Positions 12,337 through 30,542 of a DNA stretch of 64,000 nt are shown piece after piece. This stretch comes from Cordia subcordata. Its lineage: Eukaryota; Streptophyta; Magnoliopsida; Boraginales; Cordiaceae. The stretch lies in NCBI GenBank assembly GCA_028554755.1, contig JAPTOF010000020.1, positions 1,059,001-1,123,000 on the forward strand, read 5' to 3'. The notes below the pieces were generated by a model that was not told the DNA's origin, did not search any database, and saw only the letters and a list, made by a program, of their open reading frames with translations. Position numbers and translations under genes: made by a program. Positions within the stretch are counted from its first letter, which is position 1, and each line of letters starts with the position of its first letter.

Positions 12337-13382
12337 ATGACATGGTAAAAACTCTTACATCTAAATTCACCGTTACAAGTACTTCCAAGTAAAACGACGC
12401 AATCAAGTTAAGACTTATGCCACTAAATTTATATTTCGACCACACACATTATTACAAATAATATTTTCCTATATGCATTTTGTTTTAAAAGTGCACATAG
12501 TCGTGATATCGTTTCCTTTTCAAGTTCTACCTACGTTCTAATTTGGAAGAGTTTTTTTGGTATTTGCAGGAAGAAGAAAAGGAACAAGAAAAGGTGAGTG
12601 CATTTTTGGGACACATGATGAATCAGAAAAAATAGAGAGGTGACAAGTTGGCAATGATTTTACGTTCAGATTTTAGTTAAAACCGTTAAAGCTTTTCTGG
12701 TGGTGATTTTTGTCGATTCTTTTGCAGTGTGTTGATGAGTGCAATTATTTGATCGTCACAATTAATGGTTTCAATCATGTTATTAAATTACATTATCAAT
12801 TTATTACTGTTGATTTGAAAGTCAAAGTTAGAGCTCTTATGATTTAATGTTATGCTGAGTTCAAGATCAATTTTCAGTGTTTATAATTAAGTATTTAATA
12901 ACTAGTCTTTAGCATCCTAGCAAATTATGTAAGGATGAAGAATCGCCATGTCCGGAGAAAACGTGCACTTTATGTAAATCTCATTGGTTCTACCAAATAT
13001 TTAATTTACAATAACTTATATTTTTTACGGCTATTAATATAGAATTAAGTCCAGCAAAAAAGGAAAAAGGAAAATCACAAGCTCGAATTTTCAGTTGACT
13101 ATTCACTCCTTCACACATTGTGAGGTCCATATAAAAAGGCATCAAATTCAAATTCGGATTCTTTTTATTATCATGCGTACACTTAACACTCCACAAACTC
13201 ATTGATACTGTCAAGTTTAGATTCTGTTTCTTTTACAGCTTTTCTTCATCACTTTGCATGTGTGTGTGTGTGTGAAAATAAGTAATACAAAGAAAAATTC
13301 TCAAGGACTCAACATTTTCTTTTTTCTTAATTTACAAAAAGGGGAAAAATCGATCGGTTTGACAATTCGGCTATTATCATCT

Positions 13383-16013
13383 ATGCCTAAATCAAACAAT
13401 TCGATTGGTAACCCTCTCCGTACCATTCGTATGTGATATTTATATTTATTACTGATTTTTCTTTTTTATTTTTTTCTTTTTGATTCTAAGAGTTTGAGTT
13501 TCATGTTGGATTGGGCCTAAATGACGTCATAAATATGGTTAGTTTTGCGTAAACATGCAAAACAATTGATGCTTTGCTTATGATTTTTTAATTTCGTATA
13601 TGAAATGAGAGTTTGCTTTTGAAGTTAAAAAAAATTGGGGATTACGTAAGTCACAAATATGGTTACCATGCATGCTAAAACTTGTGAAAATTTTATGCTT
13701 TGCTTGAGATATGTTTATTAGGTGTATTTTTAAGAGCTCGGTTTTCATGTAGATGTTTTGACTAAATGATGTCATAAATATGTTAGGTTGTCTAGCTAAA
13801 ATTAAATGTGAAGCAATTGATGTTTTTCTTCAAGATGTTTCTCTGTGATTCTTTTCAATTTTTTTTTCTTAAATTTTCATTTTTAAATATGGTTATCCAG
13901 CTATGGTTTATTTATTTAAAATTAGTTTCTCTTCCACGATTTTGATTTCGTGTAGGACATGTAATTTAATGACGTCATAATTAAATATAATTAGCTTGCG
14001 TAAGATGCTTTGCTTCACTTGTTTCATTGTTATATTTCTTTTATGCCGTTCGTGTATAGTAGGCTTTCTTTATCGTGATAAAGCTGTAATGACTTTGCTG
14101 TTATATACTACAGCATATATTTATGTGGTAAAAGTCATTTATCCAAATTTGTAAAATTTGTGATGGATTTGGGCTTAGGTACGTGAATTTTCTTTACATT
14201 CTCATAATTTTTACGTACTTTAAAATCTCACATGTCTCTATAACATATATATCGTTGGCACAGAAATGAATCTTTCCAATTTTTGTTTTTTCTAGAGATG
14301 ATGAAGGAACAATAATTTTTCAAGAAAGTCTTGCTCTCGAAAAAATTACAAAAATTAAACGTTTTCATTTTATATCTCACTAGAAAGAATCGGCAAAAGT
14401 AAGCAAATTAATAACATGACGGGTGCAGGGATACCTGGAGATGGAAGATGCTTGTTCCGATCAGTGGTTCATGGTGCTCGGCTGCGAGCTGGAAAGCCAC
14501 CCCCAAGTGAGAGCCATGAGAGAGAACTTGCTGATGAGCTCAGAGCCAAAGTACTTTACATATCTTCCTCTCCTTGATTGTTATACATACATATAACTCC
14601 CAAGATTTCGTAGTGAGATCAACTTTTGATTTCATTGATTTCACTAGCTTTTAAGCGGATTATTCTATTCTATGCTTACTTTTTAACTTTCAACCTCTTT
14701 CTTTTATTCTGCACATAATAAAATGAAAGTTTCGTATATCTGGTTATTCTTTAATTTTTTATCTTCCCATTACTCTTTTAGCGACCATTAGTCCTTCTAT
14801 TTATATAATAAAAGATATAAATACTATTAGTAGATTATTCCCCGTCAACAAAGATTATCGTTCGTATGATTATCAAATTATATAGTAACCTCCAATTAAA
14901 AGAAGGGGGGAGGGGGGTGGTGGCAAAAGGAAAAAAAGAAGAAGTAGTTCTGAATCCATAACTGCTTCTCAATGCTGTTTTGTTGATGGTCCATAATCTT
15001 TTCAGTTTTTCTATGTTCTCTAATGACATTGATGAAAGATTAATTGGTTTTGCAGGTGGCAGAAGAATTTATCAAGAGGCGAGCAGATGCTGAATGGTGA
15101 GAGTTACTTGTATAACCTGGATTCGTCCAACTTAAAAGCAGATCCAATTTAGTTAGTTCTCTGCCCAAGTCCACTTTTAGATTTAAATAATGAATTCTTC
15201 TTTTCATTTCACGGTAAATTATTGGGTTTTCGTCGAAATATTATAATTTTACGTGTAGATCCAAGTTGGCATTAGGTTATTTAAGCTATAATATTTGTGC
15301 TCAATATTTGAGAAAGATATAAGAAAGTGTACACGAAATTCTTGTTATATATGACTCCGAATATCCATGCTCAGCAGCTAATCTAGCATTTTACCTTTGC
15401 AGGTTTGTGGAAGGTGATTTTGATATGTATGTTAGACAAATGCAAAAACCACACATCTGGGGAGGGGAGCCTGAATTGCTTATGGCCTCGCATGTTCTAC
15501 AGTATGGCATCTCTCTAACTTCCTTTTCTCGATTCATCTACTTCACCCAAAGCAAGGTCTCAAATTATCTGCATATCCATCTGAACAATTTATAGATATT
15601 TGTTCGGGAAGCAATTGCCATAAAGCTACTAGAAAAAAAAAAAATAAAGAATATGTGATGGTTTTCTTGCTGCAGTCGCTAAATGTAGACATAGGCGTCA
15701 ATTTTTTTTTAAAAAACGCCACTGATTGTGGTTATAGGCGGCTGTTCAAAACAGCTGCCTATTTCCTATTGTTTCCCTAGTGAAAGTTACTTTAAATGCA
15801 ATTGTGAATTCATGCAATTCTGATGCCATGAACCTTAACGACAGGGCTCCGATTACAGTATACATGTTGGATAAGAAGAATAATTGCTTCAAGGTTATAG
15901 CAGAATATGGTCAAGAGTATGGGAAAGAAGACCCAATTCGTGTTCTGTATCATGGTTATGGACACTATGATACCCTGAAAAGCACTTCAATTGATACGCT
16001 AATGACGTTGTAA
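13383..16013 (+). CDS. OTU-domain cysteine protease (deubiquitinase-like), copy B, intact short form
   Basis: OTU proteases remove ubiquitin from proteins using a Cys-His-Asp centre. Five exons are read at 13383-13407, 14429-14550, 15056-15096, 15403-15501 and 15845-16013. All introns are GT-AG and the sum is exactly 152 codons, so the product is 151 aa. It is closest to the C-terminal OTU domain of plant proteins like Arabidopsis At3g57810. The catalytic motif GDGRCLF places Asp13 and Cys16, and the histidine motif GYGHYD places His136. GEPELLMASHVLQ and YGKEDPIRVLY are conserved family words. It lacks the long N-terminal extension that plant relatives usually carry, so it is a bare domain. 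Copy A has the same MP.SN.SIG first exon, supporting this start. A further downstream exon near 16360 is possible; the C-terminus is therefore less certain. Confidence 0.72.
13522..13978. repeat. Repeated TGACGTCAT palindromes in OTU copy B intron 1
   Basis: TGACGTCAT is at 13522-13530 and 13970-13978, a variant (TGATGTCAT) is at 13768-13776, and a diverged copy (TTACGTAAGTCAC) lies near 13641. Each is followed by AAATATG-like or ATAATTA sequence and then a GATGCTTTGCTT-like word, so the intron is built from diverged repeat units. Confidence 0.6.
15625..15785. mobile_element. Possible small CACTA-like element in OTU copy B intron 4
   Basis: The left end reads CTACTAGAAAAAA and the right end reads TTCCCTAGTG, roughly inverted CACTA-type termini. 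The interior has the GTCGCTAAATGTAGACATAGGC and ATAGGCGGC words common in CACTA subterminal repeats. A diverged version lies in copy A at about 11,513-11,650, so the insertion predates the duplication. The left terminus is imperfect, so the family call is tentative. Confidence 0.4.
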
Positions 16014-17790
16014 GCTCTTACATCTGATCCTTTTCCTTCATCTGAGAATACATCTTGTAGAGAAGTGCATATGCTTGCTGTCTTGTTCACAAGCCCGCAG
16101 ACCAAAATTTATCTTGTGTTATGGTGTGGTGTAAGTCTAGAATCACCATTACAAGTGTTCCCAAGTACAATGATACATAGAAGCAATCAATCAAATTACG
16201 GCTTATCCCACTAAGTTTGATATTTCGATCATGCACATTATTACAAGTAATATTTTCTTACGTGCATCTTATTTTGAAAGTACACATGGTCTGATATCTG
16301 TCTCAGTTTCAATTTCTACCTGTGTTACTAATGCGGAAGGTATTTTTTTGGGAATTTGCAGGAACAAGAAAAGGTGAGTGCATTTCAAGCCGGAATAGTG
16401 ATGACTACATGCCAAACAGGATGCAGAAGAAAGAGAAATTATTTCTTAATCCCTTGAATTGTATATTGTAAAGAAAGATGATTTTAATAAACTGTTGGTT
16501 CTGAGAAAACGAGAAAATAGCTACATGATGAATTAGAGTCATAACAAGATGGCATATGCCTATTGTCAACTACGACTAACAATTCATAACAAAATATCGA
16601 AAACTATTAAAGTACTCCAATTATATTGGATCATACAAGCTTAGGAAATACCAAATAATACTACCATAGTATAAAAGTCTTATCGATACAAAGAAAATTT
16701 TCAGAAGTACCAATATTTTCTGTTGGCATATCATGTCTTGAGTTGCTCTGAGTATGCAATGCTAAATACAGAGAAATGGGTTTTTTTTTTCCCATAAACA
16801 TATTAATTGAGGTTTGCAAATGTTGAAAATATCAATAAAGATATTGTGTCTAAAAATTGGGTTAAAAAATGATAGCTGATCGGGATATCAGACAAATTGT
16901 TAACTATTGTCCGTTTGTTGAAATCCAAAAAATTTGATTATGTTGATGTGATCACCAAGATTATTTCTGTATGTCAAAAGAGATATACTTTACATGCTTG
17001 TTGGTGAAATAGTCGTGTACTTAATTTGATCTTGCAAGTAACAGTTGGTAAATAAGTGCTAATTCAAAAGATAAACATAACATAAATTGCTTATAATGAA
17101 TACTCTAGAACATATACTAAATTTAACGACTAAATTAGTTACTTACTCCAAAATCATAATATAAAAAGAAATCTGAACATAGTAAAAGGAAAATAAGTAA
17201 TCTTTTGAAGTACAACATGTGAGATAAATCGCAGCAACAATACAAGAATAACAAGACCAATATGCAAGTTAGTCATACCACAATATAAGGGAATATGCTA
17301 ATAGAAGTGCAAATGCATTGGGGAAACAAAAGATGGTTATCATTACAGCAAAATAAGTATTGAAATTCTGAGGATAAACAAGCATTTCATTGCCTCACCA
17401 TTATGTTGAATATCTGTAGAAAATTGGAGGAGTGCTGATTGCTAGAGAAGGGGTAAAAAAGAATAAATATAAAATTTTAATTTTATCATGAAATAAACAT
17501 AAAATTATAAATAATATATAAATTTTTATTAATAATCATTCATTTTTTTAAAATTTATTATAATATTACTATTCATTCATGGAGAGTGATTCTTTTTATA
17601 AAACTTGGCCAAACACCTTCTTTAAAGAATAAAAAGAAAAAAAAAAAAAGAAAAGCCCAAAACGACGTCGTTCTACTTCAAACTCGCACAAGCATGAAGC
17701 CATTGCCATTAAAGAGAGAGGTTTTAAGCTTACCTTTTCGTTGAGAGATAATTACCAGAGAGCCCACCTGCAAAAACGCGAGCAGCTTCA
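16014..17790. other. Spacer between OTU copy B and the helicase
   Basis: AT-rich sequence without a recognisable gene. The first part is OTU 3' sequence shared with copy A. From about 16,500 to 17,640 I see only low-complexity A/T runs. Confidence 0.5.
17655..17672. promoter_or_regulatory. AGCCCA element next to a 12-bp ACGT-core palindrome, helicase promoter
   Basis: The perfect palindrome AACGACGTCGTT lies at 17661-17672, about 120 bp upstream of the helicase ATG. It is preceded directly by AGCCCA, the reverse complement of the TGGGCT site II element seen in many plant housekeeping promoters. Position and motif identity are seen directly; function is inferred. Confidence 0.45.
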
Positions 17791-24984
<7,194 letters not shown>

Positions 24985-26166
24985 CAGTCTTAACTTCTAG
25001 CCCTTCTGTGACCATTGGTGCATCAACTGTGCGGTTTACTTCTGTTGGCGGGAATTTATGGCAGAATGACATGGGCAGATTATCATCGCGCCCGCCCATG
25101 TTGTCTCCACTGTCTACTTGACTGCAAGCTTATTTGCCATAACAGGTGAGCAAGGAGCTGCCAGACATGATGCTGGTAAATGAGCAGCCGGCGAGTCCTC
25201 GTGAAAATATCTGGATCACGCATTGCTCGAGGAGCTGAGAGAAAAGAAAAGAGGAAAACCATCGGAGATGATGGCTTGTATCACTGGAGTTCCCATTTCT
25301 ACATCATAAACCAAATGCGAGGCCGAGTACAACAAGTAACGATCTTTTTTATTTTTATATCTGAAGAGCGTTGTAACTTATGTCAAAATCATAATTAATG
25401 TCTTCAAACTAATAAATTCTTCACTCTTGTTATCATTGAATGCACCCTACAATTTCATAACTCTAACTTGTATTTGACATTATTCCATATAATCGCTTAC
25501 ATCTTTCAGCACGCTTTGTCAAAAATAAAAAGTTTATACTAGTTATTTTTACCAATACACCAATGACATCTGCATGGAGTTCTTCTATAATTTTTTTTCC
25601 GTCACTATGAGAGTGATATTAATGAGTGATAAGTTATAGAATTATTTTGATAACAAATTATCCTCTTCAAATTTCACCAAGAAAATTCTTATATGCTTTT
25701 TTAATAGGAACAATGCCAAACACTTTAATAGTATAGCACCGCTTCTAAGTTTAATATATCTAGCAGAATTGATAAAATAAATAAATTTAATATTATCATT
25801 CCAATATTATAAATTTATATTATGAATTAACGAAAATATTAAAATTTATTGCTACAAATTTTGTATAAATGTTTTGTAAATTAATTTATATGGATTTCTG
25901 AATTAATGTATCAAACTCTTTTTTCATTTAGAGAAATTAGTGGGTCATGCTCTATTCTATTTTAAGGTATAGATATAGATTTATTAGGCATAAAAGTATA
26001 TATAGATAATTTGAACTTTGGAGGAAATTCTGACCCAAAAAAAAAAAAAAGAAGATTTTGGAGAAAGGAGAGAAGGTAAAACTAAAAACAGGTTAAAAAA
26101 GGGAAAAAAAAAATATCTTTAAGACAAATAAAAAGGGGCATAAAATAAGAGCCTCCTAGTGTGGCA
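24985..26166. other. Helicase 3' region and duplicated PDF1B promoter
   Basis: The first few hundred bases are probably helicase 3' untranslated sequence. The rest is AT-rich and closely matches the sequence upstream of PDF1B at about 42,370-43,480. It is therefore the ancestral helicase-PDF1B spacer, including the PDF1B promoter. No gene is seen. Confidence 0.7.
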
Positions 26167-26232
26167 ATGGCTTCCACGACTTGGCTCCACTATTTGCCAG
26201 CCATCCACCGGTTCATTTCAACCGCCCGGTTC
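26167..26232 (+). pseudogene. PDF1B 5' stub (first 22 codons)
   Basis: The ATG and the next 63 bases match the start of PDF1B exon 1 at 43481-43546 with a few substitutions. Similarity stops abruptly after CGGTTC, where antisense AAA-ATPase sequence begins. Read through the junction, the frame ends at a TAG at 26254. It is the duplicated 5' end of PDF1B cut by the duplication junction. Confidence 0.9.
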
Positions 26233-26950
26233 GATTATGGTCTGCAGTTGCTCTGTTAGGCAAATCAATGCAGCAATCGATATCTTCAATCACTATAATC
26301 GGGTGGTTGTTGGTAGAGACAAGCAGTCTCCTCTCTTGAGTTCGCCATTGTTCCTCAAAACTTGCAAGCTCCATGTCATGGATGTCAAACTTCAGACAGT
26401 TAGCCATGGCTGCAACCAGGCTTGACTTTCCTGTTCCAGGAGGCCCCCCCATACAATAAATAACCACGTTTCCATGACTTTCCAACTCTTCCGTAGTAAT
26501 CCCTCCTCTCCAAAAATCTATCCAGGTCCTCTGCCAGTGCCTTCTTGAGCTCTGGATCCATTGCCAATGTGTCGAAAGCTGATGGATGGTTCAGTACAAC
26601 TGATCCACCTGAATAACTTCCAAGTGCACGGAGATTTACAGCCTTGTTAGCTTCTTTCATGGCTTTCAACCTTGCCAATATATTTGGTATGTAACCGCTC
26701 AACCCTTTGTCCACGTACTTCTTCTTGTCGAAACTGAGCTCAAACAATCTCCAGTCTACTCTTTCAGAAGTGACACAACCGCCATAATCAGCAGAACTCT
26801 TCTGAGTTTCTGTAGAGATCATCTGCCACATGAATTCTGTTCCTTCAAATGTGTCACCAATTGTCTCCCCTTTGTTTATGGTCACTAAGAGTCTATCCTC
26901 TGCCGATGGCTTCGATAGCTTAAGCTTCTTAACCGAAGAGGTAATCTTCC
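26233..26950 (-). pseudogene. AAA-ATPase gene fragment
   Basis: The fragment matches the AAA-ATPase gene from about 5560 to 6264 (most of exon 1). It begins near the end of exon 1 and stops at CTTCTTAACCGAAGAGGTAA. It covers Walker A and Walker B and the middle region. A run of seven C at 26444-26450, in place of TCC, adds four bases and breaks the frame in the Walker A motif. The fragment lacks the one-base insertion found in the 5.9-kb gene. It has no start, no second exon and no promoter, so it is dead. Confidence 0.88.
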
Positions 26951-27560
26951 ATTTTGCTCAGGAGTGTGAGGACATGTGGATTGATGAATGGTGCCTGCAT
27001 GCTGAAGGAACAATTCAAATTGTTGACTCGTGAACTCTCTTCCATTATCAGTTCTATTGATTTGGATTTCGTTGTTGAGTTGTGTTTTAACCATAGCAGC
27101 AAAGCAGACGTAGGCAGTATTGTCTTCAGACTTAAATTTCAAAGGATATAACCAAGTAAAATCCAAAAAAAAAAATTAAAAAATCTAGAAAGATGAGATA
27201 ATACTCGTAATTTCATACAACTTTCCACTGGGGCAGGACCCCAAATATCTGAGTATACAAGATGATAGGGAGCACCGACTCCAGACATAAACCTTGGAAA
27301 AGGTAACTTGTGAGACTTAGCTACTGAACAATCTAAGCATTCAACAGTAGAGATGATAGACAAAAGTCAAATTAGAGGATATGGAAGGGACATAAAGCAA
27401 ATCAGAGACAGAGAAGGTAGCAGTTGGTGTAACAAGTGCAGCAGCTGCTGTATTTTGGATTTGAAGACTTTGCTCCATTGCCAACAGCCACTGATTCTGT
27501 CTCCATATAAGGTTGCACCTGTTTTAATTGAGTCAAATCATTTCTCACATGATTTGTAGC
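26951..27560 (-). mobile_element. Copia retrotransposon pol fragment
   Basis: On the minus strand the gag-pre-integrase zinc-region remnant (CLDCSVAKSHKLPF) and the integrase start (YSDIWGPAPV) lie at about 27,210-27,340. Integrase core words (RTDNGREF, TPEQNGR) lie at about 26,955-27,070. Frames are broken and there are no LTRs, RT or RNase H. It is a different Copia lineage from the element at 28-34 kb, and it abuts the AAA fragment directly. Confidence 0.8.
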
Positions 27561-27779
27561 TCTAGTATCTTAAGTACCAGTTTGAGGATTGTGCTGAAGC
27601 AGTTCCAGTTTAAGCAGTAAATGTAGTTTGCTTTGGCTCGATGTATTAGTAATGATCGCGATGGACAGTCATTTACGTTGCGTTCCACAGAGTGGTGAGT
27701 TGCTTGTGTTCCTATCACTCGCACCGTGTTAGCCATTTGCGCATATCCTAGAAGAAAAAGAATCGAAAAACTGAAAATA

Positions 27780-27810
<31 letters not shown>

Positions 27811-28070
27811 GAAAACAGAAAAGAGAAATGACGAGAGAAGCTGAACGGGTGCGGGGATATTTTACAGGAACTCTGGTCGCGTCATGAAACTGTTTGACGT
27901 CAAATGAGCCGTGAGAGAATGCCAACTGTCATGAACAACAAGATTAGGACGCCTGTAGAAGGTGCCTTTCCTGCCTACGTGTTATTTCTCTTGGTTATCC
28001 CTCTATTCATTTATTTATCTATATATATATCTATAATAATCTATTTATATCAATAATAAATATATATATA
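27561..28070. other. Filler sequence before the Copia element
   Basis: No gene is seen. It holds a TA microsatellite at about 27,776-27,802 and further TA-rich repeats ending at the Copia terminus at 28071. Confidence 0.5.
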
Positions 28071-28561
28071 TGTTGGGGAAAAACATGCAAACACGAAGAA
28101 TACGAGAAGAAATAACGGACACAAGAAATTACGTGGTTCGGCTTTGAAGCCTACGTTCACGGGCAACAGAGAATAATTATATTACTGATCACGAATGCTA
28201 CAAGGCTAACACTTTGATTTCTCTCTTACACCTTAACGTAATGAAGATTGCCACATATTTATAGTGCTAGGGTCTCCTAAACCTATTAAGCAACTAATTA
28301 ATTATGGGCCACAAAAGGTAATAAGTGAATAAGGGGCCCAAGAATACAGGCCACATTCAACAAATCTCCACCTTGGCACGTATTCGCTCCAATTAACATA
28401 CCATCATCCCTGCTGCCAACTACCCCTAAGGGCTCACTGCTCCACACCGCAAATAGCAACCAAGTCCAAACAATGCTTGAACTTGCTGACTGGAACCACC
28501 TTAGTCATCATATCTGCTGGATTCTCATGGGTATAAATCTTCTGCACCAATATGATTCCTT
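28071..28561 (-). mobile_element. Inverted copy of the Copia 3' end (LTR plus end of pol)
   Basis: 28071-28362 is a full LTR in reverse orientation (about 292 bp). 28363-28561 is the reverse complement of the last roughly 190 bp of the internal region (33,575-33,777), including the polypurine tract and the final pol codons. It joins the forward-oriented truncated 5' LTR at 28562. Confidence 0.88.
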
Positions 28562-28676
28562 GTAATATAATTATTCTCTGTTATCCGTGGACGTAGGCTT
28601 CAAAGCCGAACCACGTAATTTCTTGTGTCCGTTATTTCTTCTCTTATTCTTCGTGTTTGCATGTTTTTCCCCAACA
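28562..28676 (+). mobile_element. Truncated Copia 5' LTR
   Basis: Only the 3' third of the LTR is present. It matches the 3' LTR at about 33,956-34,029 and then continues to the terminal CCCCAACA, which is missing from the 3' LTR. Confidence 0.85.
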
Positions 28677-28679
28677 AAC

Positions 28680-28691
28680 TGGTATCAGAGC
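28680..28691 (+). other. Copia primer-binding site
   Basis: TGGTATCAGAGC lies three bases after the LTR end. It is the usual Copia primer site, complementary to the 3' end of initiator methionine tRNA. Confidence 0.9.
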
Positions 28692-29765
28692 TTAGATATA
28701 TTCCGCTGCTTGAGGGAAAAAGGAAAAATCAAAACTCACTGTGAAACCAAAATTTCTCAAACCAAACGGTGCCTAACTAAACAAAGGTCTTTGTTCGGCG
28801 AGGAGTGCTCCGGTGCTGTCTACGTTGAGCGTTGGTGGTTGGAGTGGAAGCTTGCGTCGGCGGGTCCTGGTTCGTGTTTGGGTTTGAAGAACAAGCGAAG
28901 AAGATAGAGTTCGCGTGCTCTTGAGGTTGGTTTTTGGTATTCAGGTATTATTTTTTGGAAATTGGTTCAAGTTTGTAAAGAAGGCATTTTTCGGCGTTAA
29001 ATCAGAAATTAATTGATACCGGCGAGGTCTTCGTTAGACAAGGATCATTTTGGTGTGATCGGCGTGGAGTTTGGTGGCCGGAGAAGCAAGAAAAAAATGG
29101 GTTGGGTTGGCTGCGTGCTTGGGTCATCTAACGGGTGAAGAAGACAAGTTTTTTTTTGGTTTGGGTTTTGTTTCTTTGTTTTGGGTTTCGAGTAGTTGAT
29201 TTTTTCTTTTGGGTCGGGTAGGAAGTCTTGGGTTGGACCGGGGGGTTTGGGTTATTTTTTTTAAAAAAAAAAAAATCCTGTTGGGCTTGGGTCGTGAATC
29301 GGGCCAAGGGTAGTGGCCTTGTTCATTTGTTCTGTTTTGGGTCTGAAAGTTTTTTTTTTGTTTTTGGGCTTGGCAAAATTTTTAAATTCTGGATTGGGCC
29401 TAGTCCAAGAAGGAAAAAAAAAAAAAACTGTTTTGACCTTTGACCGGCGTTGACCAGCGTTGACCAGGGTTTGACTGGGGTTGACTTTGACCGTTGATCA
29501 TTGACCAAGGGTTGACCGAGTTTGACCAAAGCCTTACCCCACGTTTTTCGACGTGCTGAGTCCGTTTTTGGGCTCTGTTTTTCCAGATTCTGCTCCGAAG
29601 TACTTGTTTAGGGACAGTGTTGACTTTGACCAATAGGTTTGACTTTGACCGGTGTTGACCAAAGTTGACCAGGGGTGTTCCTAAGGTTTTTCGACGTGCT
29701 GAATCCGTTTTTGCGATCCATTGAGCCAAATTCAATCCCGAAGTGTGAGTTTTGAGCAAACGAAG
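28692..29765 (+). other. Copia untranslated leader with a TTGAC cluster
   Basis: This long non-coding leader lies between the primer site and gag. It is T/G-rich, and between about 29,431 and 29,670 it contains a dense array of TTGACC/TTGACT words in direct orientation, about sixteen by my count. TTGAC is the core of the WRKY-bound W-box. Open frames here are not genes. Confidence 0.75.
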
Positions 29766-30542
29766 ATGTCTTCCACAGGTGAAAAGTTTGAAATCGAGAA
29801 ATTTGACGGGAGAATGAGTTTGATCTTTGGAGGATCAGATTCAAGGCATTTATGACAATGCAGGGACTTTGGAAAGTCATTGAACGAGTGATCCCCGAAA
29901 AGATAGAACCAGCAACGAGAGAAGAACTCGAAGCGAAAGCCTTGAGTGCAATACATATGTCCGTGACAAATGAAGTATTCTTTGGAGATTCTTGAGAAGA
30001 CGGCAATGATTGAGGCTTGGAATACTTTGGTGGAATTGTATGCATCTAAATCTCTCACTAATCGCCTCTACTTGAAGAAGCGATTGTATCATCTTAGAAT
30101 GAAAGAAGGTACCTCACTAAAACAACACCTTGATGAGTTTACCTCTTGTTTTATTGCTTTGAAGGATGTGGGTGTTAAAATTGATGACGAAGATCAAGCT
30201 ATGATCGTGTTATGCTCCTTATCGCCTTCATATATGAACTTTGTGGACACTATGTTGTACGGGAGGGATAAAATTACTTTTGAAGATGTGATTACTTCAT
30301 TAAAATCGAAGGATCTTTAAACACATATTCCGGGACATAGGGAAGAAGTTCATGGGGAAGGTTTAGTGAGTAGAGGGAGATCGGAGAATAGAGGTGGATC
30401 TTCGGATAGAAAGAAAAGTAAGTCAAGGTCAAAATCAAGAGCAAGGAAGCTACGCTGTTTCGAGTATGGCGAAAAGGGTCACATTAAGAAAGAATGTCCA
30501 AGACTGAGAAAAGGAAAGAAAAAAGGTGGAGAATTCAGCTAA
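29766..30542 (+). pseudogene. Copia gag remnant
   Basis: The start MSSTGEKFEIEKFDG is typical of Tnt1-like gag, but the frame shifts within 20 codons. A readable gag section (LTNRLYLKKRLYHLRM, TSLKQHLDEF) lies at about 29,970-30,320 and ends in a stop. The zinc knuckle near 30,450-30,500 reads CFEYGEKGHIKKEC, in which the second cysteine of the CX2CX4HX4C motif is replaced by tyrosine. Confidence 0.85.

Larger units (their letters stand above)
9440..12600. repeat. Tandem duplication unit, copy A (OTU gene and upstream DNA)
   Basis: Sequence at about 9440-9640 recurs at about 12640-12840, and the OTU gene bodies that follow are copies of each other. This defines a tandem duplication with units beginning near 9.44 and 12.64 kb. 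Copy A later lost the block matching about 14.59-15.51 kb, which holds OTU exons 3 and 4. It also gained about 450 bp at roughly 11,655-12,100 that copy B lacks. Confidence 0.8.
12640..16390. repeat. Tandem duplication unit, copy B (OTU gene and upstream DNA)
   Basis: This is the second unit of the OTU tandem duplication. The flank at 12640-12840 matches 9440-9640, the gene matches copy A, and the downstream GAACAAGAAAAGGTGAG word near 16360 matches one near 12580. The span 12,840-13,380 between flank and gene shows no other gene; a short TG repeat lies at about 13256-13274. Confidence 0.75.

Noticed and set aside
28587..29759. Open frames in the Copia LTR and leader, including a WSTP/GQR-rich minus-strand frame
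   Set aside because: They come from the TTGACC repeat and the LTR; there is no start context or known domain.
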